Assembly: GCA_014871385.1 (NCBI GenBank)
Contig: CM026427.1
Location: 13,020,430 to 13,084,429, forward strand
Direction: 5' to 3'
Source: Ceratodon purpureus
Lineage: Eukaryota > Streptophyta > Bryopsida > Pseudoditrichales > Ditrichaceae
Length of the DNA: 64,000 nt
The notes below the pieces were generated by a model. The model was not told the DNA's origin, did not search any database, and saw only the letters and a program-made list of their open reading frames with translations. Position 1 is the stretch's first letter. Each line of letters starts with the position of its first letter. The translations under genes were made by a program, and so were the position numbers. Below, piece by piece: positions 22,608 through 34,522 of the stretch.

Positions 22608-24100
22608 CGCAGATGCTCTTGATTTTAGGTAGCGGCTTGTGACATGTTGCTATGCGAGGACTATGGAATGATAAATCCTGAAGCAAGTTCAGGAGCTTCT
22701 GCATGCGATTGCACTAAGCCTGGAATGCTGGGAGAGCACTTATAGTTACATTATGTGGTTAAAAAAATTCAAAGCATTCGTCAGATTCTGTACCTGACAG
22801 CAAGCAGTGCAGTAGGGTGACAGGAATGGTCCACTGCTACGCTTGTCTTCTATGTGCGTCTTTGCACAATGGTGGAGAGTCCGGTCTGACTTGGGATGTT
22901 AGTGATTCTTTGTGCTGCTGAGTATCCGGTGTGGACCAATTGTACACACTACCTTTTTTTCCTTTTACGACTGAAATAAAGAGAAATTTCTTGAGTCCTA
23001 GGAGGGCTTGCGGTTTCACGTTTTCATTGAACAGACTACCTGTAGAGGTGTAAGTTGTGGACGGTTTTGGAATAGATCTACTTCCTATTTTCACAGGACA
23101 TCGTGTGGGTTACTCGACTTTGCTGCTTGGTCAGTTTCACATGGGAATTGCTGCTGAAATAGTGTAGATGTTTCAAAGAGAAAATGCACCGACAGCATGG
23201 ATCTCTGTGTCCCGGAGATTATCACCACATCCCTGCACCAGATGCAGATTCAGCTTTCTTTGTGACTGGACTCTCTTCCGATCCAAACGAACGTGCTTCA
23301 GTTTTTGTAAAATTTATCAATGCTGCAATTCTGTTCAGCCACTTTTCACTTGGAAGTGTTGAATGTTTAAAGAATTTAATGGTGCTTGAATGTATATGCA
23401 CTAATTATGCATAGCTATTGCTCCTGGCAGCAATCGATCTCTTCTTCTCCTCTGTTCATTTAAATGCACGGCAAAGTGCTGACTACCTGGGAGCATCAAT
23501 TGCTGATGTCAATGTCGGCAAGTGACTCATGTGCATCAGAAATTGGGTGACTGTGCTGACTTTCTTATAGAAATCAATCTCATACTCAGAGGATAGCAGC
23601 ACCAGTAACTGTTGAGGGCCAACTGCTCAGCAGCAGAAACCAACAAGTGGCATCGTGGAATCAACTAAAAATGACTCCTTGGTTTCTGGTTCACTGCATA
23701 TGGTTTTGGTAGCCTTACTGCTAGTTACTAAAAATTTGGACTTTTGAAAAATCATAGAAAATTAAATACAACTCCAAATGCAATCAATTTTTTTCACCCA
23801 TGTTCTTTGTGATTGCCCAGCCTTCGTGTATATATTTCACACAAATTGTGCCATTTAACCAGCAGAAAGGCTCCGCCGAAAGTGGTGGGCTCTGCTCCGA
23901 AAGTGGTCGTTACTGGCTCTGTGTTCACTTGCAACTTAGAGCCTGGCGCTGCTACCTTTATTTCACCTAGTTCATTTACAACTGCTGGGCGTACAGTATA
24001 TGAGATTTGATTTGGTTCGATCTCAGTGCAGAAAAATGTTCGATCTCAATGCAAAATATTCAGATGCTTGGCACCGCCAGATCGAGTTCAAGTCAGAAAG
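22608..24100. other. NDUFA1 3' flank and spacer
   Basis: Up to about 22990 the sequence is a diverged match to 43475-43870, i.e. the tail of the NDUFA1 duplication. At 23647-23712 lies the second copy of the short repeat seen at 15139-15210. A plus-strand frame near 23813-24010 contains two related APPKVVGSAPKVV-like units but no recognised family. Confidence 0.4.
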
Positions 24101-24356
24101 GCACACTGGCTGTTTAGACCCCGGAGCCTTTACAAGGAAAATGCCAGCGTGAAGGATGTCAATTTCACAAGAGATATTTCTGCCAAACTTTGGTGCGCCA
24201 ACATGGCTTTATTATTCGCATCACTTCAAAAAATTCAATAAGAAAGGAAACGAAAGGAATTCAACACTCAAATCTTGTGTCGGACAGTGGCGTCATCTAG
24301 ACGAGGCAGGTAAACATGGTACAGTGCCTCGACATACTAACTTTGCAGCAGCTAAT

Positions 24357-25072
24357 TTACTTGCCAACCACAAGAGTCCACTTCTGGACATTGTACTGGG
24401 CATCAGGCAGAGTGCCTTCATGAAGCAGTGTCTGGGAGACGGTGTGGGCGATGGCATATCCCTTCTGCCCCAGGAACAACCCGGTACCCCCGACCACAGC
24501 CAACTGCCTGTCACTCGTCGTGTTGAAGGACGGTCGCTGCCCGAGAATCTGTACACAGTCCGAACAAAATCCATCAGATCATCGTGCATTCAACAACATG
24601 AATTAATACAAGTTATGTAACGGTTAACTGCACGATAATCACCGCAACGAAGGAATTAAGCATCTGGATTTCGATTTATGTGAAGTTGTACCTCGTATGT
24701 GCACTCAATGAGATCGCCCGGCTGGTCGATGGTGACGGTGATTTCAGCGCGGTACTTGTGGCCGCCGTCGACGACGTATAAGCCCTGGAACTTGCCCAGC
24801 TGCTTGGATTTGGGGTCGGCCGTGGCAAAGATGGCGTTGTCCACCACGATCACCGCCCCGAGCTGCAGCGCGCTTGTGTTGCCGTCTGGGCCACCCACGA
24901 TGAAGGCTGTGGCGTCGTCGCCAGTATTGATGGCCTCCTGCACGTAGAACGTTACATTGTGGGTCTTGTGCCGTGGATTAAGGCGTGCACTCACACCATT
25001 GCAGGCGCCTAGGCATAGGATTAACCCCAGCATCACAACGAAGTGCCATGTTGCTCCTGCCAGCTTCGCCAT
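24357..25072 (-). CDS. Dirigent protein, copy A (2 exons)
   Basis: Dirigent proteins are secreted all-beta proteins steering phenoxy-radical coupling in lignan/phenolic synthesis, often defence-related. Exons 25072-24692 and 24548-24357 join in phase zero to 190 residues, the usual length. Residues 1-29 are a signal peptide (AKLAGATW then a hydrophobic FVVMLGLILCLGA core). The dirigent barrel begins NVTFYVQEAIN, continues GAVIVVDNAIFATADP, GKFQGLYVVDGGHKYRAEIT, and exon 2 supplies ILGQRPSF, QLAVVGGTGLFLGQKGYAIA and a C-terminal KWTLVVGK. The first codon of the longer open frame is GTG, so the ATG at 25072 is used. Copy B is almost identical. A TATA-like sequence lies about 275 bp upstream. 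Confidence 0.92.
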
Positions 25073-25344
25073 CACGTCAAAGGCGATGCCAACTCGATGG
25101 ACCTGCTCCGATTAAATTACACCACTGAAGGTTGGTACGTCGATGTACTACTGCTCAAGACGGTGTCGTCGGATTAATCACCGATGGTATATGCGCGGAT
25201 ATATCTTGCGTTGCTCGATGGATAGGCGGCCGTGCAACTTCGACTGATCAAGTAGAGAAGGCTGAGCGGCTAGCGATGGAGCTGTTCGAAATTGCGGGAT
25301 CACTAGAAAGTGTGTACATACATTAAAGTGTTTGCTGCTAGCGC

Positions 25345-25351
25345 TTATATA
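25345..25351 (-). promoter_or_regulatory. TATA-like box, dirigent copy A
   Basis: TATATAA on the minus strand within a GCTAGCGCTTATATAC context that is conserved upstream of both dirigent copies, 270-280 bp before the ATG. Confidence 0.5.
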
Positions 25352-25718
25352 CATTGAGCAACGCGAGAAGCGAGAAGGCAATCGAGAAGAGCCCGGTCTA
25401 GGGCATACCGTGTGGACCTGAATACCGACTCAAAGAGGCAGGGATGCAAGTCTGTAAGAGTTGGTGGTACATTCCATTTGCATAGCGGAATGAGGGGGAG
25501 GTACATCCCGAAGGCTTTTCGGATATAAACACTGGTGTCGCGTGCACTCCACAAGCGCCTCCGAAGGTGGGTCCTATTCTACTTGCAAGCCCGTTTCGTG
25601 CTCCGTTCTTGCGCACTCTCGTGCAGTTTGACTTTGTTCCAATCTACTTCGTCTCAGTGGGGCCGCCGCTTAGAGCATCTACAGGGGTGGTCTTCAAGCC
25701 GGGCTCACCAAGGGAGGC

Positions 25719-26584
25719 TTAACCCCTAATTGGCCAAAGTCCTAGAATGGGCGTTTTTGAAATTCGGGCAGGTTCCTAAAAATTCAAATTTACTTGAATT
25801 TTTTTGAAATTTCTTGTGGAAAAAGGTTTTTTCAAAAGGTTTATGGGGATATTTTTTTTATTTTTTTTGGATGAAGTGAGCAAAAGTTATGCTCCTCTGA
25901 GCATAAAACGCCCTTCCACGGGCAGGCTCTCAGCCACTGTGAATGCAGCAATTTCTGCCCGAAACTGCCCAAAACTGCCCAAAACTGCCAAAATCTGCCC
26001 AAATCTGCCTAAAGACGAAACTTTGAAATTCCACCAAAAATCGAGATTTTTTTTTTTCCAAAAATAAAATTTCTATATATAGAAGAGCCACTAGAGCATG
26101 TTTCCACCGTTTGGATTTTCAATTCAAGAATGTTTCATATGCTATTTTTATTGTAAAAAAACAGCCTTTGTATGTGAATTTCAGCATACCCCCTTGTGGA
26201 AATTGATGATTTTCTCAAGGTTCTACACCTTGCATGGGTATGAGATTTTGTGGACATGTACCTAACTCACCTAGGAACAAGAAACTGAAGAAACGCCATC
26301 CAAATCTACTCAAAAAAATGGTTTTTTTGGACCCCAAAATACTGCTGTCCTCTTTTTGCAGGGTAAAAAAAACTTTTTTTTCAACTTTGAATGTTATTAT
26401 CTCTCAAATGGTACGGAAAGAGAGTGTGAGATTTGACATGCACATAGACATAGAAGTTAGATATAAGATCTTACGGTTGGAAATACCAAAATTGGTTTCA
26501 ATTTTGCACTATCCAGCTTGCTTTCAAAAGGGACTATTTGGTGGCAGTTTTGAGCAAAAACATCCTTGGCCAATTAGGGGTTAA
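25719..26584. mobile_element. Nested element with TTAACCCCTAATTGG ends, copy 1
   Basis: Perfect 19-bp inverted repeats at 25719-25737 and 26566-26584 (TTAACCCCTAATTGGCCAA). The outer four bases are TTAA on each side, compatible with a TTAA target duplication as in piggyBac, but TTAA is palindromic so it may simply be part of the repeat. The interior shares ordered sequence blocks with 37189-39419. It contains six copies of a 10-bp unit (CTGCCCAAAA type) at 25951-26010. No transposase is visible. Confidence 0.7.
25951..26010. repeat. 10-bp tandem repeat, six units
   Basis: Units ACTGCCCAAA and close variants recur six times without gaps inside the nested element. Confidence 0.8.
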
Positions 26585-26989
26585 TGCGGCCTCAACGTGC
26601 GGAGAGGGAGGTGAGCTTGAGAGTCTCGCAGGGGTGCCCTTCAATACTCACCCTTCAAGCTTCTACGTGATGACACGTATGTGGCTGGGACTCCTGAGAT
26701 TGAGTTTCTTGTCTCAGTCCTTTGTGTGACTCCGATTGGAACCACTCAGTACTGAGAGACGTTAATTACATTCAAGGGCCGTTGCTTGACTCTGGAGGTG
26801 CCAGAGCCCTGAAGGAATTTTAGCAGGCCCTCAATCCTTAAATCCCGCTTTGGATCAACGGTGTGGGACGGTTTGGCCTCCGGCCCCTTCAAACTCTCCT
26901 GTTTGATGGCTTGTGGACCATCGATGTATATGCTCTTACATATTGCTGGCAGCTGCTGCGGCCACGAGGCTGCTAGGCTTGCTGCCTGG

Positions 26990-27434
26990 TCAGAGCATCC
27001 CCAATAGTGGGACGCCAAACCCACACTCCAAAAGGACTTTGGAGGGCGTCTACATTATAGCGGGTCGGCTTTAGAGTGCAACCAAGTGAAACCATCCCAA
27101 TGATCGTCAACTTGAAGGTCCCGGGAGCAAACCCGGCCTCCAACGTGGCGCATGAGCAATGGCCGTTCTTCTCTGGACCCACTTTGCATTTATGGATCCC
27201 TCCCCATGTCAGATGGATCGGGTTGGTGATTGGAGGGCACGAGGTTGACTGAGTGTAGCGAGGCTTCAAACATCTCCCTCTATGAAATGAAAATATGCCG
27301 GGAGAGGCCCATATTTGGCGAGGCCCGCTTCATAGGCGTGACACTTACAGTCCCCATTGGGGCACTCTTTTGAGAGAGGGCTCGCCAAGATGGGTTGGCG
27401 TGTGAGATTTACGTCCCCATTGGGGATGCTCTCA
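26990..27434. mobile_element. Harbinger-like MITE with TCA duplication
   Basis: Element 26993-27431 (439 bp) is flanked by TCA at 26990-26992 and 27432-27434; block B has the empty site with a single TCA at 35874-35876. Inverted ends begin GAGCATCCCCAAT on both sides. The right end motif CCCCATTGGGG also occurs internally near 27353. The GAGCATC ends and 3-bp duplication match the neighbouring larger element, pointing to the same superfamily. Confidence 0.88.
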
Positions 27435-28398
27435 CTCGTTTAACTTTCACAACTTGAAGCTAATATTCCCGCATCATGTTGGAGGCCGCATATTGCAGTG
27501 TGGACTTTGCGCAGCCTCTGCCCGCCTGCATGGCTAACAGTGGCCAGCCATCATCCATAAGCACACGTTAGTTGGCCACAAAATTAATTCTGAACGGATC
27601 AACTCAAGAAGCCCCTCCGCAGGTGAGTCCTGGCACATCTAGACGAGCAGACATGATAAGACCGTTCTCAGCGATCACCGTCGATGACACACTGATCTGG
27701 AACTTGTCGATAATTACAGGTCCTTGTTACTCCTGTTCATCAAAATTCCACGATGGCTAACTGGTCAAGAACAAAAACATGATCACCGATCCCATATCAT
27801 CGTCTGTTACATGGAGTGTCGATTTCCTTCTGTTCCGCTATGTGCATCGTCGTTCTAGATGATGTCAATGTGTTTTCCGGGGAGCAGTGGAAGGGAATCC
27901 AGTTCCACATGACACCAGTGATCGATGTTGAAGTGTATACTACATGTGCTGCAGTTTCTCCTCCCCTTCCATCCTAAGGTATATTTTGTAGGTATCAAGG
28001 TATATTGCGTGCAACAACTGTTCAGAACTTGAAAACATCCTGCCTCACACAACACGGGACACGGAAAGAGGCTGAATGAAGGAATATGGATTGACAAAAC
28101 GGCCTCCCACTTGTGATAGATTTAATAAACTATAACTTCTACAGTAGAAGCGACTTTAATTTCTGAAGTATAAAAGCAGTTTTATGAAAGGCTCTAACAC
28201 ATGGAAATGGAAATTTAAAATAAGTGTTAAACTGGGAGACTGGGTACAGGACTGTTTGATTATAAAGATTTTCATGTCAAGTCCAAAAGTCTTCAGTTAA
28301 AAAGTACAATAAAATTGAAAGCCATCCAAAAATCCTCCTCTGATGAGCAAAAGAAATTGAAAGCCATCAATGAAACCGCCAGCAAAAGCATCCAACCT

Positions 28399-29038
28399 GG
28401 CACCAGGGTTATCATAATGGACGGACGGGGCATAAAATTGTCGTCTTGTTGTGAACGGACGTGACGGACGAGTTTTTACCTGACTATCGGACGTGCTTAT
28501 TGGACGAGCTCCCGCGCGCGAGTAAAATTACAATATACAATCTTATATAAGCCTTCACGAATCACCATTGAATATTTCTACCAACCAGGCACGATGTTAT
28601 AAGTCTTCCAACCAATTGTGACATGAAAAATAGTCATTTTGTTGAATAAAACTAAGTTTCTAAATTTGTCTTAGAAGCTAAGAGCTTTCAAACCTAACAA
28701 CTTTTGATATTCAATAATCTATATATGATGCAAAGAATTACATCAAATGTAACCCCCAATCTCACTTTTTTTTCTTCAAACCCTCTTTTGCATATGCAAA
28801 CCTAAACCTTTACTTTTATAATATATATACATACTTAAGATAAGAAAATAGAATGCCAAAAAGTATATTACTAAAGACTTTATCATAGTTTGTTTTCCAT
28901 AATGGGAACTGGAAGCTTGGACCTCTGGTATCTTTGGATCAAGGTCATAAAATGAAAATAAATCAAGGAAAGTTGTCTAATGATTTTTTTTCACAATACA
29001 TTCTTATATCGTTCTAGAAGTCTTATACAATATCAACT
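28399..29038. other. AT-rich spacer
   Basis: Starts with a short stretch rich in GGACG words (about 28415-28510); otherwise AT-rich with no gene. Confidence 0.4.
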
Positions 29039-29777
29039 GGGGTATAGCACAATAAAGTGGACCACAAATTACAAAATGTGACCACTAACAAGTGAATATG
29101 AAGTGTGCTGTTTTTGAAGGCTCAAAGCTGATTTTGAGGATTTTGGTGTAGTTTTTGAGCATTTTAGTCACTTTCGAAGGTGTCATAAGGTATCTTACAC
29201 ACACCTTCATGAAAAGAACATCATGAATTGAAACTAAATTTGACCACTAGTTCTAAATCATGAAAATGAACTTTTCCAAAGTCTTGAATTCTTCCTTTAG
29301 GGCCCTCTATTGTCTTTAGATGATGTTTTTTTCAATTTAAAAAACAATGTTCGGTGAAAAAAAAGTGACAAAAAGTATCGCGGAAAAGACTCTCTTAAAA
29401 AGCATCCTTGCGATACTTTTGGAACCCTAAATCAATCAATGAGTATATGAATTGACTATTTTAGAGTACCTCTTAAACATACGGAGGGCCCCGCGAAATT
29501 AAAAGTGATTTCGGACAAAACCCTAAACTCTTTTGTTTACTTTTCCAAATGAGTCCATTCACTTTGCTTGAGTTCGACGTCCCCGTTTTCCATTGTAAAC
29601 TCAATGTCCTTTCTCGCAACTTTGGGAAGTTGAAGAAGATCAAGTCTACTTTCCGTATCCCAAACTCAATCTTGCATCGACATAACATAGATCCCACTTT
29701 CCCTAGTGTTTACAGAAGGGGCTGAAATTGGTGAAAAGATAAGCACTTTTTTGATTCACTTTATTGTGCTTCCCCCC
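29039..29777. mobile_element. 740-bp TIR element, copy 2
   Basis: Same element as 15262-16001, same orientation, similar along its whole length with scattered substitutions. It starts GGGGTATAGCACAATAAAG and ends in the inverted form. CAACT occurs on both flanks (29034-29038 and shortly after the right end), hinting at a target duplication, but extra GGGCCCC bases make the boundary uncertain. Confidence 0.8.
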
Positions 29778-30596
29778 GGGCCCCAACTACTTGGTTTAAA
29801 TCAACAAGTCAATCTAATTGTAATGTACAAAACAATGTTTGATCAATCTCTAACATGTTAATCTTACAATATTAGAAAACATGTAAAGATTTGTATATAA
29901 GAAACTCGTTATTAATATTACATAATTAAAAATGTGTTGTCATTTAATTTAATACATCCAAATTTATAGCGTTGGAATGATAAACACAAGATTATGCACT
30001 CACCTTTGGGACACCAAAGACCATTGACCCCAATGTTGCTGATGCAAAATCATATCTATATGCCATTTTAAAACAATACATTAAAAGAAATTCAAGCATC
30101 CATTCTATAAAGGTATTATTGCATTGACTAATTAGTAGTATATCTGAAGCTATTTTTTACAATTTTATCCATAAATTTCTTCAATTACTAAGTTGTTTGT
30201 ATCATGTTTTTAAAGAATTGTTCAAAGTTGTTGAGTATAAATGTATTACAAGTTTCTTAGGTTATAATTAAAGGACCTTTGAGTATTTATACATAGAGAC
30301 AAAATGAAACAACAAAAAGTAAATGTCCAAAATACAAGTTGATCTCAAAAAGCCGCCTAAGCAACAAAATATATTTAAATTGATTTATTTGTACAGGGTA
30401 TCCAAGTATATAAAGCAATCATAGCTTGTTGTGATTTACGAACCTAATTTTGTGAATGCTCTCCACTTCTATTGGCTCTCTCTCCTCTACTCTCTCCTTT
30501 CACATGCAAGTGAAACCAGTATTGACTTACTTTGTAGAGTCCCAGAGATAGCTGATGTAGAAACTAATGAAAATATATTGGAAAAAAATAGTCAAA
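29778..30596. other. AT-rich spacer
   Basis: AT-rich, no gene recognised; includes the 3' flank of the TNL on the minus strand. Confidence 0.4.
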
Positions 30597-33500
30597 TTAT
30601 AACCATTTCCTTAGTAAACATATGGAATCCCACACCTCCAGCTTGTCAGACCCTCTTCTACTCCACTCAATTACAATATTATGATCTCCATCATCCGCAG
30701 CTGAATCATCCTCATCATCCGGAGATGAATCATCCACCCTGAGTGAGCGCAGATGTCTCAGCAACTCCGCAACCATCAAAGCCTGATCCCAACATTCAAG
30801 CCCCTCCACCGCATCGACCACACGCTTCAGGTCAACGACGCCTTTAGCGGATAGACGAAGATATTGCAATGAGGGTAGTGACTCGAAAATCGGTATGCTC
30901 GACCACTGCTGCGGAACCAGCCTCACCAGCTCCACGTCTTTCAAATCACGGCACTCGCTGATTTGCTCCAAATTCGTCCATTTCGGGCAGTTGCTTACGC
31001 TAAGCCAATGCAGAAACCTACATGACCTGAAGTCGGGACCATGCGTCAAAGAATGCAGTTGTTCCAGCCTCACACTTTGCAGTGACTCGTAAATGCCCTG
31101 GTCCTCCTCTGGGCCTGAACTCCCACTCAACGTCACGGTCACCAATTTCTTGAGCTCGTAGAGCTCCAAATGCCGAAGGCTGTCGAGGCCCTGGAGATTC
31201 AGCTCTGTCAAGCTGGGAAACATATGGAGATGCAGCACCTCGAGGCTGTGCAGCTCTTGCATCGTCTTGCTTGCAACTAGCCTCCCACTTGCAGGGGACA
31301 GGTCAAACACTCGCAGCCTCACTAGGTCTGACAGCGAAGAATGGCGGTTCTGGGCGGCTCCTGATGATAGACACACACCCCATGAGTTCTTCTTGAGCCC
31401 TTTCATTCCATGTTCTGTCGCATACCACTCTGCGAATTCCTCGTACAGAGTAGATACAGTAGGGACATCAAATTCACCATTATCTTCATCAACATAAGCT
31501 TCGTCATACTTGGTCATACCAAACCTTGTCAGATCCTGCAACTACATCACAGAGAAGCATTCGTCAATCGGATGTTCTGCACCTAAACAACAAAAGCTGC
31601 AGATCTCACATATAAAAATGCTCAGGTAGCTAGTACCACTTCCTTCGATACTGATGAAAGAATTGGGGCGACAGAACATAAAATTGTACTTCTTTTTCTT
31701 TCCATAACTGCCACCGTCACGTCATGCAGTTCAGATACCCACTCTAACCACGATCGCTGAAGGTCATAATTGACTACGGAATCGAAAAAAATCCTCGTGT
31801 AAAGCGCAATATCCAAAAACAAAAGCTGCTCGCTTGGATGTAAGCTACTAAATTGCAGACCGATAATCCTCTCGATACCGTCGGGAGAACTCCAGACATC
31901 CTTAAACGGGTCCACGTTCTTTTCCAGATGATCCTTCCAACGCAAAATATGTGAATTGCTGCTGTATCGGCGAAAGAAATCTCCCAATGCCGACAGTGCT
32001 AGCGGCTGGTAGCTCATCCACCCCGACTCCCACACATCACTCTCGATAAAAAGCCCTTTCTCCTCCACGTGCGGTTCACACGATACTACATTGCCCTCCG
32101 ACTCAAACAAGCACTGCTGAATACAGAGCCCAACAATTCGTCGCTCTTCGTCAGTAAGTCCAGAAATGGATCTCATGGGCGCGGCACTCCTCAGAAATAT
32201 CTCTCCTGCCTCATTCACCCTCAATCTTGGCATGGCTATGCAGAATTCTCCGCCTGATAATAGTTCCTGGACATTAGCCTTGCTCCTCGATGTGATCAAG
32301 ATTCTGCTCTGCGGGTGGAACCCAACCTTCAAGAACTCCCGAGCTTCTGCCAACGAACTCTCATCACCGATCACATTGTCAATGGCTAGGAACATGGGTT
32401 CCCGATGGACGTGAACTCGCAGTAGCTCCATCTCCTTCCATGGTTAACGCAAACCAATAAAAGAGATGAGCATGGTAAGATCTTGAGCAGCCATCTCCAT
32501 ATCCAATGTTACGTGGCAACTTGACTTGGAGTACACGAGAGAAGTATGAGGTCGAATTCATGCATATAAATTAATTAATGATGTTGCTGATCAACGGAAA
32601 ATGACTATCAACTCAAATCTCTCCAACGGAACTGTCCAACAACCATTGACGTCTGAAGACACAGAAATCGGCAATACCTGACGAACATCTGTTATACTAT
32701 CCAAGACACCCCTTCGATACCACACAGCTTCGTCAGCATCAACTTCAGACTCTTCAGCATCAACTTTGTCCTCTTCAGCATCATCTTCTGCCGCTTTATC
32801 GTGGACATCTCACCCAACTCCACATGACAAACCCTGCCCGAAAACTCTGCAAAGAAGTGATCGCACAAGGCTTTGCAGTGTTGTCTTCCCACGCCCAGTC
32901 GTTCCGTACAACCCCAACACTGCTGCGCCCACTCCCTTGTGTCTCACAAAGCAATTTCTTGCTATCTGCAACATACAACAAATATCAAATCAAGACACAA
33001 GTGATGCCGTCGTGCTATCTTCAACATTCCAAAACGCATGTGCAACGCGTCAATGCTTCAAGACCTCCGACTGGAATCACTGTCTAACAATTGATGAATA
33101 GAATCACAGTCCCCTCGAATACCAGGAACGAACAATCCGACGCAGAATGAAAGAAGCACGATAACATCTTGGCTGTATATTGTTGAGTAGTATACTGCAA
33201 TGCATGTCCTATCTCACCGAAGCTTGGATGTCAAACATCTGCAAAACTTTCTTTGAATAACATGTTCCATAATCCAAGTAGAAGTTCTCGAACTGATCAT
33301 GATGCGAGGCAAGAAGACTTGGATCAAAGCAGAACGAACGATTCACCACATACCTCACACATTCGGTCATAGCCCACCATCTCCCTCGAACTGCCGTACA
33401 GCAGGTCCGGTGGTGATAGTCGGAAAATGCTTTGTACAATCTCCTTTCTGTAACCCACCTCTGTCGTCGAATGCTTGCCGAATACGAGGCCATTCGCCTT

Positions 33501-33946
33501 CCGCAGCGTTCTCACAGCCGCGCACCACTTCTCCACGTCAATTCTTCTGTCGTCTTTAGCAAGTTGTCTCCATCTGGGCATCCATCTATCCTCGATAGCC
33601 CGGTCGTCAAGATCGTCCACTGCTAACTTGTAGAAAAGTGGGAGCATGTTCAACTGTTGGTTCCCGGCTTGCTGAGCAGCGTGGAACTCAGCAAGCTCTA
33701 TCATGGGCCACTTGGCACACAAGTACTTCTCCGACAAAATGATCACGGCAGCATGACACCACTGGGCTGCCTCCTTGCTGAAGGGCACAAAATCCTTGCC
33801 CTTGGGCAGACTGTGTTGCCTCTGGTCGAAGAATGGAAAGATATAACCTCGAGCTTCAAGACCCACAGAGTTGTTCAACAAAATCCTTTTGTTCTCCCGA
33901 GTGACTTAGTAATACCTTGTGCTTCACCTTATCTATATTGAATGAG
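30597..33946 (-). pseudogene. TIR-NBS-LRR immune receptor, probably broken
   Basis: TNLs are intracellular immune receptors. Minus-strand segments in order: TIR exon 33946-33354 (SHSGEQKDFVEQLC, then FFDQRQHSLPKGKDFVPFS and SEKYLCAKWPMIELAEF); a 21-base exon 33239-33219; P-loop exon 32965-32678 (LGLYGTTGRGKTT); NB-ARC exon about 32434-31637 (kinase-2-like MFLAIDNV, SRILITSRSK, GLPLA-like YQPLALSALG); LRR exon 31535-30597 with about eight leucine-rich repeats and an acidic patch (DDSSPDDEDDSAADDGD). The TIR exon changes frame near 33867, and the P-loop exon uses three frames in turn (shifts near 32885 and 32813). Unless these are sequencing errors, the gene cannot make a full receptor. The later exons are intact, so decay may be recent. 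Flanked by the two dirigent blocks. Confidence 0.8.
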
Positions 33947-34269
33947 CTGCAAAGTCATGACCGAGCTTGTGAAGTGAATGGAAAGTATAGAAATGGCCCA
34001 CTATCTATCTTTGAGAGTGAACATCCTTGTTTTAAATACGTATCTGTATAGTTGAGAGGAAACTCAGAGGTTGATAGGTCAACGATCATTGGTTATGTGG
34101 CTGAATATACTAGATGGCGACATTGGTTCATGTAAATGTAGTTAAATCAGATTATATGAAGTCCTTCAGCCCGGTGCATGGTTACCTGATCTGCTGCAAA
34201 TTCTGTGTGCTTGCTGAATTGTCCCTTACACTGCCTCCTGCTGCTCCTCCAAAGTGACACGAGAATAAA
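33947..34269. other. TNL upstream spacer
   Basis: Presumed 5' flank of the TNL; no further exon could be supported. Confidence 0.35.
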
Positions 34270-34522
34270 AGGACACTGGCTGTTTAGACCCCGGAGCGTA
34301 CTGCCAGCGTGAAGGATGTCAATTTTACAGGAGATATTTCTGCCAAACTGCAGACTTGCGCCAACATGGCTTTATTATTGATCGCATCACTTCAAAAAAT
34401 TCAATAAGAAACGAAACGAAAGAAATTCAACACTCAAATCCTGTGTCGGACAGTGGCGTCATCTAGACGAGGCAGGTAAACATGGTACAGTGCCTCGACA
34501 TACTAACTTTACAGCAGCTAAT

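Larger units (their letters stand above)
25670..26938. mobile_element. Harbinger-like insertion with TTA duplication
   Basis: Element 25673-26935 (1263 bp) is flanked by TTA at 25670-25672 and 26936-26938. Block B has the uninterrupted site (CGCTTACATC, TTA at 35827-35829). The ends are inverted: left GAGCATCTACAGGGGTGGTC, right GAGCATATACATCGATGGTC when reverse-complemented, about 28 bp with six mismatches. Three-base TTA duplications and GAGCAT-type ends suit the PIF/Harbinger superfamily. It encodes no transposase. A second inverted pair inside (25719-26584) suggests another element nested within it. Confidence 0.88.
24101..28398. repeat. Segmental duplication, block A (dirigent block)
   Basis: Matches block B (34270-36851) almost collinearly from the start, GGACACTGGCTGTTTAGACC-type sequence, to the shared 3' end near CATCCAACC. 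It carries a dirigent gene and its upstream region. Block A is about 1.7 kb longer, explained by two transposon insertions (25673-26935 and 26993-27431) absent from block B. Confidence 0.9.
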
